A DNA stretch of 7,325 bases from Proteiniphilum sp. UBA5267. Lineage in GTDB: Bacteria > Bacteroidota > Bacteroidia > Bacteroidales > Dysgonomonadaceae. The position numbers and the translations under genes are program-made. How positions within the stretch are numbered: the first letter of the stretch is position 1; each line of letters starts with the position of its first letter. Below the pieces are notes generated by a model. The model was not told where the DNA came from, ran no database searches, and saw nothing but the letters and a program-made list of their open reading frames with translations. The stretch is taken from the NCBI GenBank assembly GCA_002411515.1, contig DHTF01000065.1, forward strand, positions 2,478 to 9,802, written 5' to 3'. Shown here piece after piece: positions 1-6,674 of this stretch.

Positions 1-329
1 TTTTTTCTCGAAAACATCTCCAGGGGAAACATCACATTCTCGAGCACCGTGCGGGAGTCGAAAAGAGCGGCACCCTGAAAGAGCATTCCTATATCACGGC
101 GCAAACGCCGAATCTCCCGCGATTTCATGCCGGTGAATTTGCGGCTATCGTACCATATGTCACCCGAGGTAGGTGAAATTAGCCCAACAAGGCACTTCAA
201 AAGGACAGTTTTGCCAGATCCACTCTTCCCAATAATCATGTTGACCACCCCTTTTTGAAAGGTGGTATTGATGTTGTCGAGGACCAGCTTTCCATCGAAC
301 TCCTTCGTCAGATTTTTTATCTCTATCAT
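1..329 (-). CDS. mlaF: ABC transporter ATP-binding protein, MlaF-type (5' part, truncated by window edge)
   Basis: Only the first 109 codons are present; the gene runs off the left edge. The product is the cytoplasmic ATPase that would drive the adjacent MlaE permease in phospholipid transport between inner and outer membrane. The protein opens MIEIKNLTKEF and has a Walker A motif GKSGSGKT at residues 34-41 and a Q-loop FQGAALFDSRTV with Gln at residue 85. The Q-loop wording (FQ.gALFDS.TV.eNV.FPL) is typical of the MlaF/Ttg2A branch rather than of sugar or amino-acid importers. The signature motif, Walker B and switch His lie outside the window. The ATG at 327-329 is 11 bases after the mlaE stop, so the two genes are very probably one operon. 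An MlaD (MCE) gene is expected next, beyond the left edge (inference). The symbol is assigned by family and neighbour, not by a database search. Confidence 0.88.
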   Translation of the reverse strand, partial: MIEIKNLTKEFDGKLVLDNINTTFQKGVVNMIIGKSGSGKTVLLKCLVGLISPTSGDIWYDSRKFTGMKSREIRRLRRDIGMLFQGAALFDSRTVLENVMFPLEMFSRK

Positions 330-340
330 ACCGGAACTTT

Positions 341-1090
341 TTATCCCAAAGCCAGCTGTGTGAACAACAGGTCGGTAACGAGTATCAGTACACTGTTGAT
401 TACCACTGAATTGGTACTGGCCTGACCCACCTCCAGCGCTCCTCCTTTGGCGGTATAACCGTAATAAGCCGCTACCGATGCGATGATAAAACCAAACAAC
501 ATCGATTTTAAAATGGAATACCAGATGAACGATTCACGAAAAAATGCCTGAATACCATAGACATAGGTCTCAACAGAAGGTGTACCCAGTACCATGCAGA
601 TGATGTAACCCCCAAAAAGACCCATGAACATGCTGAAAATCACCAGTACCGGCATGAAAGCCACAAAAGAAGCCACCTTGGGAAGGATGAGATAATTCGC
701 AGAGTTCACGCCCATGATGTCGAGTGCATCAATTTGTTCGGTAATCCGCATCGTTCCGATTTCAGAAGCCACGTTCGATCCTACTTTACCCGAAAGGATG
801 AGACACATAATGGTGGAAGAAAACTCCAGTAAGATGATCTCGCGAGAGACCACCCCCACCGTAAAACGTGGCAACATGGGCGAATCGATGTTCAATGCAA
901 TTTGCAGCACGATCACCGCTCCAATGAAAAAGGAGATGATGATAACAATCCAGATGGAGTTCACACCCAGTGTGTAGATCCCTTTCATGAATTCCTTCAT
1001 AAACTCCCTCATTCGGTCAGGTACCGACAACACCCTGCGCATCAATAACGCGTATTCGCCAACATCTTCTAAAGAACGGATTAAATTCAT
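341..1090 (-). CDS. mlaE: MlaE-type ABC transporter permease (phospholipid trafficking)
   Basis: Complete permease of 249 residues, close to the usual MlaE length of about 250-260. It forms the inner-membrane channel of an Mla-type ABC system that moves phospholipids for outer-membrane lipid asymmetry. An amphipathic N-terminus (to about residue 40) is followed by hydrophobic segments near 43-66, 84-100, 133-167, 190-210 and 228-247. The family hallmark is at about 100-128: SGKVGSNVASEIGTMRITEQ followed by IDALDIMGV, the cytoplasmic coupling region of the family. I chose the ATG at 1088-1090. An in-frame TTG at 1120 would add ten residues, but a -7 promoter motif lies at 1118-1125, so that codon would not be transcribed. 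mlaF follows after 11 bases. Family identity is very likely; the exact lipid substrate is not shown by sequence. Confidence 0.9.
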   Translation of the reverse strand: MNLIRSLEDVGEYALLMRRVLSVPDRMREFMKEFMKGIYTLGVNSIWIVIIISFFIGAVIVLQIALNIDSPMLPRFTVGVVSREIILLEFSSTIMCLILSGKVGSNVASEIGTMRITEQIDALDIMGVNSANYLILPKVASFVAFMPVLVIFSMFMGLFGGYIICMVLGTPSVETYVYGIQAFFRESFIWYSILKSMLFGFIIASVAAYYGYTAKGGALEVGQASTNSVVINSVLILVTDLLFTQLALG

Positions 1091-1117
1091 GTGGCTTGTT
1101 CGTTCAAAATATTTGTA

Positions 1118-1125
1118 CAAAGATA
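1118..1125 (-). promoter_or_regulatory. -7 element of the mlaEF promoter
   Basis: Reading on the minus strand gives TATCTTTG, an exact match to the Bacteroidota -7 consensus TAnnTTTG. It would start transcription near 1111, about 20 bases before the mlaE ATG. A TTTG at 1153-1156 is too far away (27 bp) to be a good -33 element, so only the -7 box is convincing. Confidence 0.55.
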
Positions 1126-1178
1126 ATTTTTTTATTCGATTGCTGCTAAAAACAAATCGGTTACTGTTTTAAAAATTG

Positions 1179-1186
1179 TAATTTTG
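1179..1186 (+). promoter_or_regulatory. -7 element immediately before the YgjP-like gene
   Basis: TAATTTTG matches TAnnTTTG exactly and ends only four bases before the ATG at 1191. The start point would fall at or next to the start codon, implying a leaderless or nearly leaderless mRNA. No convincing -33 TTG is seen 19-21 bp upstream, so the call rests on one box and its position. Confidence 0.45.
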
Positions 1187-1190
1187 CCGG

Positions 1191-1907
1191 ATGTTTGAAT
1201 TCATCGACAAGGCGCTCGGCAGGATCATTGTGACACCGCACAAAAGTGCGAAACGCGTAATCGCGAGACACAAAAGCGGCCATATTCAACTCACAGTACC
1301 CACCCGGTTCAACAAGGAGCAGGTTGTAGCGGTGCTGGAAGAGATGAAGCCACGTCTCTCGCGGTTGAAACCATCAGTCGAGAAACCTTTCACCGAAGAA
1401 GACAGAATCAACACCCTGACCTTCAGCGCACGGATTGTAAAAAGTGTCTATATTGATAAACCGGCTCTGACGCTGAAGGAAGAACAACTTCACATCTACA
1501 TGCCCCATCCGAGTGATCTGCTTCTACCCGAAAGCCAACAGTTTATCCGGAAATCCATCGTGCATGTTTTACGTCTGGAGGCCAAACGGATGTTGCCGAT
1601 GAAAACGGCTTCCTTTGCCCTGCAACATGGTCTCCACTATCGGGGAATACGGATCAACAGTAGCAAGGGGCGTTGGGGAAGCTGTTCTGCACAAAAAAAT
1701 ATCAACTTCTCGCTCTTCCTGATGCTGCTCCCGGAGAGGCTAATCGACTATGTGGTGCTCCACGAACTGGCTCATACGGTGGAGATGAATCACAGCGAAA
1801 GATTCTGGTCGCTGCTCGATCGGTTTTGCAATGGCAAAGCACGGCAACTCAGCCGGGAAGTAAAAAAGTTCAAACCTGAATGGTACGATTTCCTCGTACA
1901 GGATTAG
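1191..1907 (+). CDS. YgjP-like / DUF45 (M48-like) zinc metallopeptidase family protein
   Basis: A soluble protein of 238 residues with no signal peptide, within the usual YgjP/WLM-type length of about 230-250. The zinc motif HELAH lies at residues 191-195 inside VVLHELAHTVEMNHSERFW, with His201 as the likely third ligand and Glu192 as the catalytic base. The other family hallmark, SSKGRWGSCS at 157-166, is also intact. The N-terminal half (about 15-110) is the beta-rich part of the family, including HIQLTVPTRF. These proteins are annotated as metal-dependent hydrolases. A pyrophosphohydrolase activity has been reported for some relatives, so peptidase activity should not be assumed. The gene diverges from mlaE across about 100 bases and stands alone on its strand. 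The ATG at 1191 is the only plausible start; the next Met is at residue 52. Cellular role unknown. Confidence 0.88.
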   Translation: MFEFIDKALGRIIVTPHKSAKRVIARHKSGHIQLTVPTRFNKEQVVAVLEEMKPRLSRLKPSVEKPFTEEDRINTLTFSARIVKSVYIDKPALTLKEEQLHIYMPHPSDLLLPESQQFIRKSIVHVLRLEAKRMLPMKTASFALQHGLHYRGIRINSSKGRWGSCSAQKNINFSLFLMLLPERLIDYVVLHELAHTVEMNHSERFWSLLDRFCNGKARQLSREVKKFKPEWYDFLVQD

Positions 1908-1938
1908 GACAGGAATATACACGTGGCTACGTCCGCAC

Positions 1939-1956
1939 AACATGGTATGGTTTCAA
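1939..1956. repeat. 18-bp direct repeat, copy 1
   Basis: The 18 bases aacatggtatggtttcaa occur here and again, identically, at 2003-2020 (64 bp offset). The unit contains a tandem ATGGT-ATGGT. In this copy an ACCAT follows at 1960-1964 and could pair with either ATGGT. It lies in the gap between the convergent YgjP-like and YihY-like genes. Function not recognised. Confidence 0.85.
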
Positions 1957-2002
1957 GTTACCATTGAAGTAAAACTCCCACGCATGTCTGTCGTAACCAT
2001 AT

Positions 2003-2020
2003 AACATGGTATGGTTTCAA
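2003..2020. repeat. 18-bp direct repeat, copy 2
   Basis: Exact second copy of the 1939-1956 repeat. Here the complementary AACCAT lies upstream at 1995-2000 and can pair with ATGGTT at 2011-2016 (6-bp stem, 10-base loop). Flanking sequences of the two copies do not match beyond the 18 bases, so this is not a longer tandem duplication. Confidence 0.85.
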
Positions 2021-2035
2021 TATCTGAAAGGCATT

Positions 2036-3586
2036 TCAGAGATCTTTCAGCAACAGGTTTTCATTGTTTTCATACATGCAGAGACGGGTGTTGACCAACA
2101 CTTTCCAATGTTCGTGAAACTCACCCTTCATGTCGATCATGAAATCCTCCGATCCTTTTTCATCCAGCTTGGCCATCAGATAATTCACCGAGATCAGGTT
2201 GATGTCCACTGCCGGCTGAAAAGCCATGACCAATTCATCCTCGGATGTGGGGGTTGGAGAGATTATATTCACTTCCGTCAGCACATCCAGGATGTCATGG
2301 GTCAGCCGTGAAGGCACCTTGCACTTCTCCGAGAGCTGATCGGCCGTATAGGGGGGCAACTCATCTGCAAAACGACGGATAATGACCGAAGCGATCATGA
2401 GCGTAAAGAAATCCCTGTACCTGCGACTGATATTACGGGTTTCTTTCTCGAACGAGAATTTACGCACATTCTGCGCCGCGTAGGATACCTCAGCGCCAAT
2501 GAGGGTGATAAACCAGGAGAGCTGTATCCAGAGAAGCATCAGGGGAATGGCGGCAAAGGTACCATAAATGGCATTGTACCGGGTAATCCACAACTGTCCA
2601 CTCAGGTAGAGCATCTGAAAAAACTGAAAAGCCACCCCGGCGAGCACTCCGGCAAGCAGTGCATTCAGAAACTTCACCTTCACGTTGGGCAAAAATTTGT
2701 ATACGGAGGTAAATATCACAATCATCACCACAAAGGGGATGATATTCAAAAGCCGTGGAATAAACGGGTAAAGTATATAAATGATCTTGAGGGTGTTGTT
2801 TTGCGGGTAGCTGAGGATATTCAATGCATTGACGAGAATAAAAAAGATCGGGATAAAAAGTACCATGGCAGTATAATCGGTCACTTTGCGTCCGATGCTC
2901 CTCCCTTTGCTCACCTGCCAGATCTTGTTCAGGTTGTTTTCAATGTCATTAAAAAGGAGCAGTATTGTATAGAGAAAGAGCAAGATTCCCACACCGGCAA
3001 AGACACCCCCACCCTTGGCCTGCTCCAGCGAATTGTCGATCAGTTGAAACAACATATCCAGAAACTCGCGCGTTCTTCCCTCCGCTGTAGCCTCCTCCTG
3101 AAACTGCACCTCCTCCCCTCCTGCTGTTGTGGGAGCAATGCGGCCACTGTTCTCAGCATTCCGCACTTCCATGCCCATCAATGCCGTATCCGGTGGTAAT
3201 GCTGCCTCCGCAATAACCTCTGTGGTGTCGGCTTTCTCGCCGGTCATCAGGTTAAAAATACTGCTCTCCATGATGTTTTCGATGCCAAAACCACGCGCAA
3301 TGGCAAATATTACGGCAAGCAACGGAACAATGGAGAGAAGGGTGCGGTAGGTAAGCGACCGCGAGCTGGCGGCGATGTTTAGCTCCTGTACATTCCGTAC
3401 GGAGAGCATGACAATCTTGATGGCGTTGTAAAGGATGTTTTTCTTGTTGGAAAGGGTTGCAGGGTTGGAACGCCAGATGTCGTAAGATAAAAACTTGATT
3501 ACCTCCTTCACTCTGGTCCTCAACCTATCAAGTCTGCCGGGTTCCTCCTCTTCCTCGCGGTATCTCTCTTTACCGATCTTCCCCAT
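2036..3586 (-). CDS. YihY/BrkB-family inner-membrane protein with C-terminal winged-helix-like region
   Basis: Multi-pass membrane protein of 516 residues. Hydrophobic segments lie near 82-103, 195-215, 240-262, 275-297, 305-328 and 343-371. Family marks are the NNLNKIW stretch at 217-223 and the conserved block at 341-367 (NAIYGTFAAIPLMLLWIQLS, then FITLIGAEV). After the membrane core, about 390-516 is a soluble tail. Its part around 400-460 (adELPPYTADQLSEKCKVP, then LTHDILDVL) resembles the winged-helix extension of longer family members. A hydrophilic Glu/Ala/Thr-rich insert (about 113-172) lies between the first two membrane segments. The family was once misnamed ribonuclease BN; its molecular function is unknown, and transport has been suggested. 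I chose the ATG at 3584-3586 (MGKIGKERYREEEEE). The frame stays open upstream to 3757, but those codons lie inside the RNase P RNA gene. No separate promoter is visible, so transcription probably comes through rnpB. Confidence 0.87.
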   Translation of the reverse strand: MGKIGKERYREEEEEPGRLDRLRTRVKEVIKFLSYDIWRSNPATLSNKKNILYNAIKIVMLSVRNVQELNIAASSRSLTYRTLLSIVPLLAVIFAIARGFGIENIMESSIFNLMTGEKADTTEVIAEAALPPDTALMGMEVRNAENSGRIAPTTAGGEEVQFQEEATAEGRTREFLDMLFQLIDNSLEQAKGGGVFAGVGILLFLYTILLLFNDIENNLNKIWQVSKGRSIGRKVTDYTAMVLFIPIFFILVNALNILSYPQNNTLKIIYILYPFIPRLLNIIPFVVMIVIFTSVYKFLPNVKVKFLNALLAGVLAGVAFQFFQMLYLSGQLWITRYNAIYGTFAAIPLMLLWIQLSWFITLIGAEVSYAAQNVRKFSFEKETRNISRRYRDFFTLMIASVIIRRFADELPPYTADQLSEKCKVPSRLTHDILDVLTEVNIISPTPTSEDELVMAFQPAVDINLISVNYLMAKLDEKGSEDFMIDMKGEFHEHWKVLVNTRLCMYENNENLLLKDL

Positions 3587-3601
3587 ATCTTTGATGTTGG
3601 T

Positions 3602-3628
3602 AAAAAAAGCAGCCGGTCTATAAGCCGG
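3602..3628 (-). terminator. 3' end of rnpB with U-tract (possible weak terminator)
   Basis: On the minus strand the RNA ends in a helix-forming CCGG-N8-CCGG element, then CTGC and seven T (3602-3608). This could act as a partial intrinsic terminator or simply mark the processed 3' end of the RNase P RNA. It lies between rnpB and the YihY gene, which has no promoter of its own that I can see, so termination would have to be incomplete. Confidence 0.35.
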
Positions 3629-3958
3629 GTTCTGTATCCCGAAATTATCGGGACGTTTGTCATTTATCTGCGGAGCAATGTCACCATCCTCCTTTAGCGG
3701 CCTACCCCCCGGCATCGGGCGAGCAACCCTGATTATCCGGTATACATGGCCTTGCAACCCATAACGCGTACGGCACGTCGTGTTGCCACGACACCCGGTG
3801 GGCTCTTACCCCACCTTTTCACCCTTACCCCTTGCGGGGCGGTCATTTTCTGTTACGCTCATCTGCCCTCACGAACAGCTTCCCGTTAGGAAGTATGGCG
3901 CTCTGCGTTGCCCGGACTTTCCTCCCCCCTTGCGGGGAGCGACAAACCGACCTGCTGC
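3604..3958 (-). ncRNA. rnpB: RNase P RNA (bacterial type A-like)
   Basis: The catalytic RNA of RNase P, which removes 5' leaders from pre-tRNAs. Read on the minus strand, the conserved 5' block GAGGAAAGTCCGGGC is at 3910-3924. The matching 3' block ACAGAACCCGGCTTAT lies near 3619-3634, and these two form the P4 core. Between them are GGTAAGAGCCCACCGG (P11/P12 region) and GGGGTAGGCCGCT (P15 region, with the GGT that binds tRNA CCA) near 3698-3710. The 5' end (AGCAGGTCGGT) pairs with the 3' end (ACCGGCTGCT) with one bulged G, closing helix P1 at about 3608/3956. The length of about 350 bases is normal. Ends are estimated to within a few bases. Open reading frames across this interval are spurious. 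Confidence 0.96.
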
Positions 3959-3963
3959 AACTG

Positions 3964-3971
3964 CAAAAGTA
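3964..3971 (-). promoter_or_regulatory. -7 element of the rnpB promoter
   Basis: TACTTTTG on the minus strand matches TAnnTTTG exactly and ends 7-8 bases before the predicted 5' end of the RNase P RNA. Because that RNA end is fixed by helix P1, this site serves as a local ruler for spacing between the -7 box and the start. No clear TTTG is seen at the -33 position. Confidence 0.65.
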
Positions 3972-4131
3972 ATAATAAGTTATGATTTATGTCCCTTTTC
4001 ACCGTTTTTTCTTTCTCTCCTGATCATCCTTTATGCTTGTTAGCAGAGATCGCAAGTTTTTTTTCAGGGATTTCCAAAACTTCAGTAGCAGTTTCATTGT
4101 TTACGGGTAAATCACCATTAATAAACCAATT

Positions 4132-5589
4132 ATGCGCACCAACGGAATCATGATGCAATACTTCGAATGGTTTCTGCCGGACGACGGAAATCTCTGGAAC
4201 AGGCTGAAAGAAGATGCACAGCATTTGAGCCATATAGGCATCACCAGCGTATGGATTCCACCCTGTTACAAAGGTCTCAGCTCAAGCGACGTGGGTTACT
4301 CGACCTACGATTACTATGACCTGGGTGAGTTCGACCAGAAAGGAACCGTGCGCACCAAGTACGGCACCAAACAGGAACTGCACGACTGCATTCAGGCGTT
4401 ACACGACAACGGCATTGCGGTGTACGCCGATGTGGTACTCAATCACAAAGGGGGAGGGGATGAATTGCAGACATTCCGTGTGGTGGAGGTAGATCCGCAC
4501 GACCGCAACAAGGCCATCACCGAACCTTATGAAATTGAAGGATTCACTCGCTTCACCTTCCCTGGTCGCAACAAGAAATATTCCGATTTCGAATGGAGCT
4601 GGGAGCATTTCTCCGCGACAGATTACAACCACCGCGACAACAAGGATGCCATTTACATCATCCTGGGAGACAACAAGGGAATCGATGTAAATGACCGTTC
4701 TGTGGGTCAGGAGTTCGCCAATTTCGACTTTCTGATGTTTACCGATATCGATTACAAGCACCCACAAGTGCAGGAAGAAACAAAAAAATGGATCAGCTGG
4801 TTTATTCGGGAAACAGGGATCGACGGCGTGCGGCTCGATGCCATCAAACACATCAACGACTGGTTCATCAGGGATTTTATAGACCATGTGCGGAGTGAGT
4901 TCGGCGAAGAATTTTATGCAGTGGGAGAATATTCCTACTACGACGGAATGGATATCGAAGAGTATATGCACAATGTGGAATATAAGATTGATCTTTTCGA
5001 CGTGGCTCTGCACTATAACTTGAAGCAATGTGCCATGGAAGGAGAGGGATTCGACATGCGCAATATTTTCCACAGCACACTGGTAGAAAAATATCCCGAT
5101 CTGTCTGTTACTTTTGTGGACAACCACGACTCCCATCTAACCGAAGGGGAACCATACGTGCAGGATTGGTTCAAGCCACAGGCCTATGCTCTTATCCTGC
5201 TACGGAAAGAGGGTTACCCCTGCCTGTTTCTGGGTGATTATTATGGCCTTGGCGGTGAGAACCCAAAACCAGGCATGCAATGGATGATTGATCAGTTGCT
5301 GGATGTGCGACGCGATTTTGCCTATGGCGATCAGGACGATTATTTCGATCACGAACATGTGGTAGGTTGGATTCGTCGTGGAGATACAGATCATCCCGAT
5401 GGTTGTGTGGTCATCATGAGCAACGCGGAGGGGGGCACGAAACCTATGTTTGTGGGAACCGATTACGTAGGGACAGCCTGGTATGACAAGCTGGGAAGAG
5501 TACAGGATGATGTGATCATCGGTGACGACGGCCGGGGTTTGTTTCATGTGGGCGACGGCTCACTCTCGGTGTACCTGAAAAGAGTATAG
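4132..5589 (+). CDS. Cytoplasmic alpha-amylase, GH13 (subfamily 5-like)
   Basis: A 485-residue endo-acting alpha-1,4-glucan hydrolase that cuts starch, glycogen or maltodextrins internally. It begins MRTNGIMMQYFEWFLPDDG, the normal N-terminus of mature liquefying amylases of the Bacillus AmyL and E. coli AmyA type, with no signal peptide. It therefore acts in the cytoplasm. All four GH13 regions are intact: DVVLNH at 100-105; GVRLDAIKH at 232-240 with nucleophile Asp236; AVGEY at 263-267 with acid/base Glu266; FVDNHD at 328-333 with stabilising Asp333. The B-domain loop (about 105-205) holds the FANFDFLMFTDIDYKHP stretch also found in the Bacillus enzymes. A C-terminal beta domain spans about 395-485. 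No sus-type genes are nearby, so intracellular glycogen or imported maltodextrins are the likely substrates (inference). No clear -7/-33 promoter or Shine-Dalgarno is seen in the 170 bases upstream. Confidence 0.94.
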   Translation: MRTNGIMMQYFEWFLPDDGNLWNRLKEDAQHLSHIGITSVWIPPCYKGLSSSDVGYSTYDYYDLGEFDQKGTVRTKYGTKQELHDCIQALHDNGIAVYADVVLNHKGGGDELQTFRVVEVDPHDRNKAITEPYEIEGFTRFTFPGRNKKYSDFEWSWEHFSATDYNHRDNKDAIYIILGDNKGIDVNDRSVGQEFANFDFLMFTDIDYKHPQVQEETKKWISWFIRETGIDGVRLDAIKHINDWFIRDFIDHVRSEFGEEFYAVGEYSYYDGMDIEEYMHNVEYKIDLFDVALHYNLKQCAMEGEGFDMRNIFHSTLVEKYPDLSVTFVDNHDSHLTEGEPYVQDWFKPQAYALILLRKEGYPCLFLGDYYGLGGENPKPGMQWMIDQLLDVRRDFAYGDQDDYFDHEHVVGWIRRGDTDHPDGCVVIMSNAEGGTKPMFVGTDYVGTAWYDKLGRVQDDVIIGDDGRGLFHVGDGSLSVYLKRV

Positions 5590-5664
5590 GGTTTCCAGGT
5601 TTCGAATGTATGTGTACCGAGTTTTCGGGAACGTAACTTGATTGTTTGGATCTTGCGTTTTTTC

Positions 5665-6519
5665 CTACACCGAGTATTGCGAAAACTTACGCATAAAAGA
5701 ATCGTAATAGGTTTTGGATACCGGGATGTCGGGAGTGTTCTCCGCATCGAGCTCCAACATGATGCCGCCTTTCTCTTTTTTCAGTATCTTCACCTTGTCC
5801 ATATTCACGATGAAAGATCGATGACAGCGAATAAGGGAGGTATCTTTGACAAGATTTTCCTCCATCCATTTTAGAGAGTTGCGGATCAGGTAGTGTGCCT
5901 TATTGGATTTATTCAGGTAATAAATGGTCGCGTAATTGTCGGCCGATTCAATGTAGAGCAGGTTATCCAGCATAATAGAGATCTTCAAATCACCCTTTTC
6001 ATCGGGAAAAGCAATCAACGTTTTGGCGTGTACTTCCTGCGTTTGCACCTGCTCCATATGTTCCAGGAGCCTGCTTTTCTCTTTCCAGGAAAAGTAAAGC
6101 CACGATATGGCATAAGGAAGCAGCAGTACCAGGGCTGTGTTGATCATGCTCTGCCTGAATATCTCAGAGATGTCTCTTTCAATGCCGTCTTTGGGGAAAA
6201 ATTTTGCGAAAAGCGTGTAAAAAATGGCCATCGCCACTATCTCACACAATATCCACAATGCATAATGCCAATACAACAGTTCCCTTTTTTTGGAGCAGGC
6301 AATAAGGATGATCCGGCTAATTACCACCACCAGCATACCGGTGAGAATAATCAGGCTCGAGGATGCAAAATATTTGATATCCGAAATGTCGGGATACCAA
6401 TCGCGGGAACCAAAAGGCTGAAAAAGGTTGATGAACAACAACGCAAAAAAAGCCGTAAAGAGAATGGTCTTTATGCTGTTGTTCTTATCGTATAAATATG
6501 CCGGAATCTTTCCCTCCAT
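5665..6519 (-). CDS. Membrane-anchored LytTR-family transcriptional regulator
   Basis: A 284-residue protein with four hydrophobic segments (about 16-34, 52-75, 84-105 and 124-145), a short charged linker (146-168), and a C-terminal LytTR DNA-binding domain (about 170-280). The LytTR part shows LDNLLYIESADNYATIYYL (184-202), RCHRSFIVNM (231-240) and IPVSKTYYDSF (265-275), all typical. There is no receiver domain and no histidine kinase next door, so it probably senses a membrane or extracellular signal directly; this domain plan is common in Bacteroidota. I chose the ATG at 6517-6519. An in-frame GTG at 6570 would add 17 residues but lies upstream of the -7 box at 6550-6557. The gene converges on the amylase gene with 75 bases between them and diverges from the hydrolase gene. 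It probably binds the TTCACCCC repeats at 6675-6721 (inference). Confidence 0.9.
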   Translation of the reverse strand: MEGKIPAYLYDKNNSIKTILFTAFFALLFINLFQPFGSRDWYPDISDIKYFASSSLIILTGMLVVVISRIILIACSKKRELLYWHYALWILCEIVAMAIFYTLFAKFFPKDGIERDISEIFRQSMINTALVLLLPYAISWLYFSWKEKSRLLEHMEQVQTQEVHAKTLIAFPDEKGDLKISIMLDNLLYIESADNYATIYYLNKSNKAHYLIRNSLKWMEENLVKDTSLIRCHRSFIVNMDKVKILKKEKGGIMLELDAENTPDIPVSKTYYDSFMRKFSQYSV

Positions 6520-6549
6520 CACAGAATGAATTAATCGAGCCACCGGGTA

Positions 6550-6581
6550 CAAATATAAGGAAAACCGCACACAAAGTCAAG
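6550..6581 (-). promoter_or_regulatory. Proximal promoter of the LytTR gene
   Basis: On the minus strand the -7 box TATATTTG (6550-6557) is preceded, after a 20-bp spacer, by CTTG (6578-6581) as a partial -33 match. Transcription would begin near 6543, leaving a leader of about 24 bases before the ATG at 6519. Confidence 0.55.
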
Positions 6582-6618
6582 CTTGCTTGCACCATCGTGA
6601 GGCACGTCTTATAGGGTA

Positions 6619-6650
6619 CAAAAGTAAATTTTTATTGACGACTTACCAAA
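6619..6650 (-). promoter_or_regulatory. Distal promoter of the LytTR gene, full -33/-7 match
   Basis: On the minus strand, TTTG (6647-6650), a 20-bp spacer and TACTTTTG (6619-6626) match the Bacteroidota consensus completely. Its -7 box is identical to that of rnpB in this window. Transcription would begin near 6612 with a leader of about 90 bases reading through the proximal promoter. Its -33 box lies 24 bases from the nearest TTCACCCC repeat. Confidence 0.65.
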
Positions 6651-6674
6651 AATAGCGGATGGCTCCTCCATTTT

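Noticed and set aside
1091..1120. Upstream TTG start for mlaE
   Set aside because: The TTG overlaps the -7 box at 1118-1125 and would not be in the transcript. The ATG at 1090 gives a normal MlaE length.
2022..2041. Perfect short hairpin CTGAAA-GGCA-TTTCAG overlapping the YihY stop codon
   Set aside because: The stem is short and AT-rich and has no T-run on either side, so it is not credible as an intrinsic terminator.
3780..4043. Plus-strand ORF (87 codons) antisense to rnpB
   Set aside because: Its sequence is the complement of conserved RNase P RNA blocks; the coding potential is accidental.
4399..5136. Long antisense open frame (245 codons) within the amylase gene
   Set aside because: It lies entirely opposite a well-conserved GH13 gene, has no recognisable domain, and reads as a codon-bias shadow rich in His, Val and Ile.
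5590..5664. Possible terminator between the convergent amylase and LytTR genes
   Set aside because: I looked for a GC-rich stem with a T-run on both strands and found only isolated T-runs (for example 5658-5663) without a convincing stem.
6485..6595. Small minus-strand ORF from the ATG at 6595 (about 36 codons, hydrophobic start MVQASLTLCAVF)
   Set aside because: It overlaps the LytTR start out of frame, spans the proximal promoter, and has nothing but length and hydrophobicity to support it. It would be transcribed only from the distal promoter; possible as a leader peptide but unsupported.
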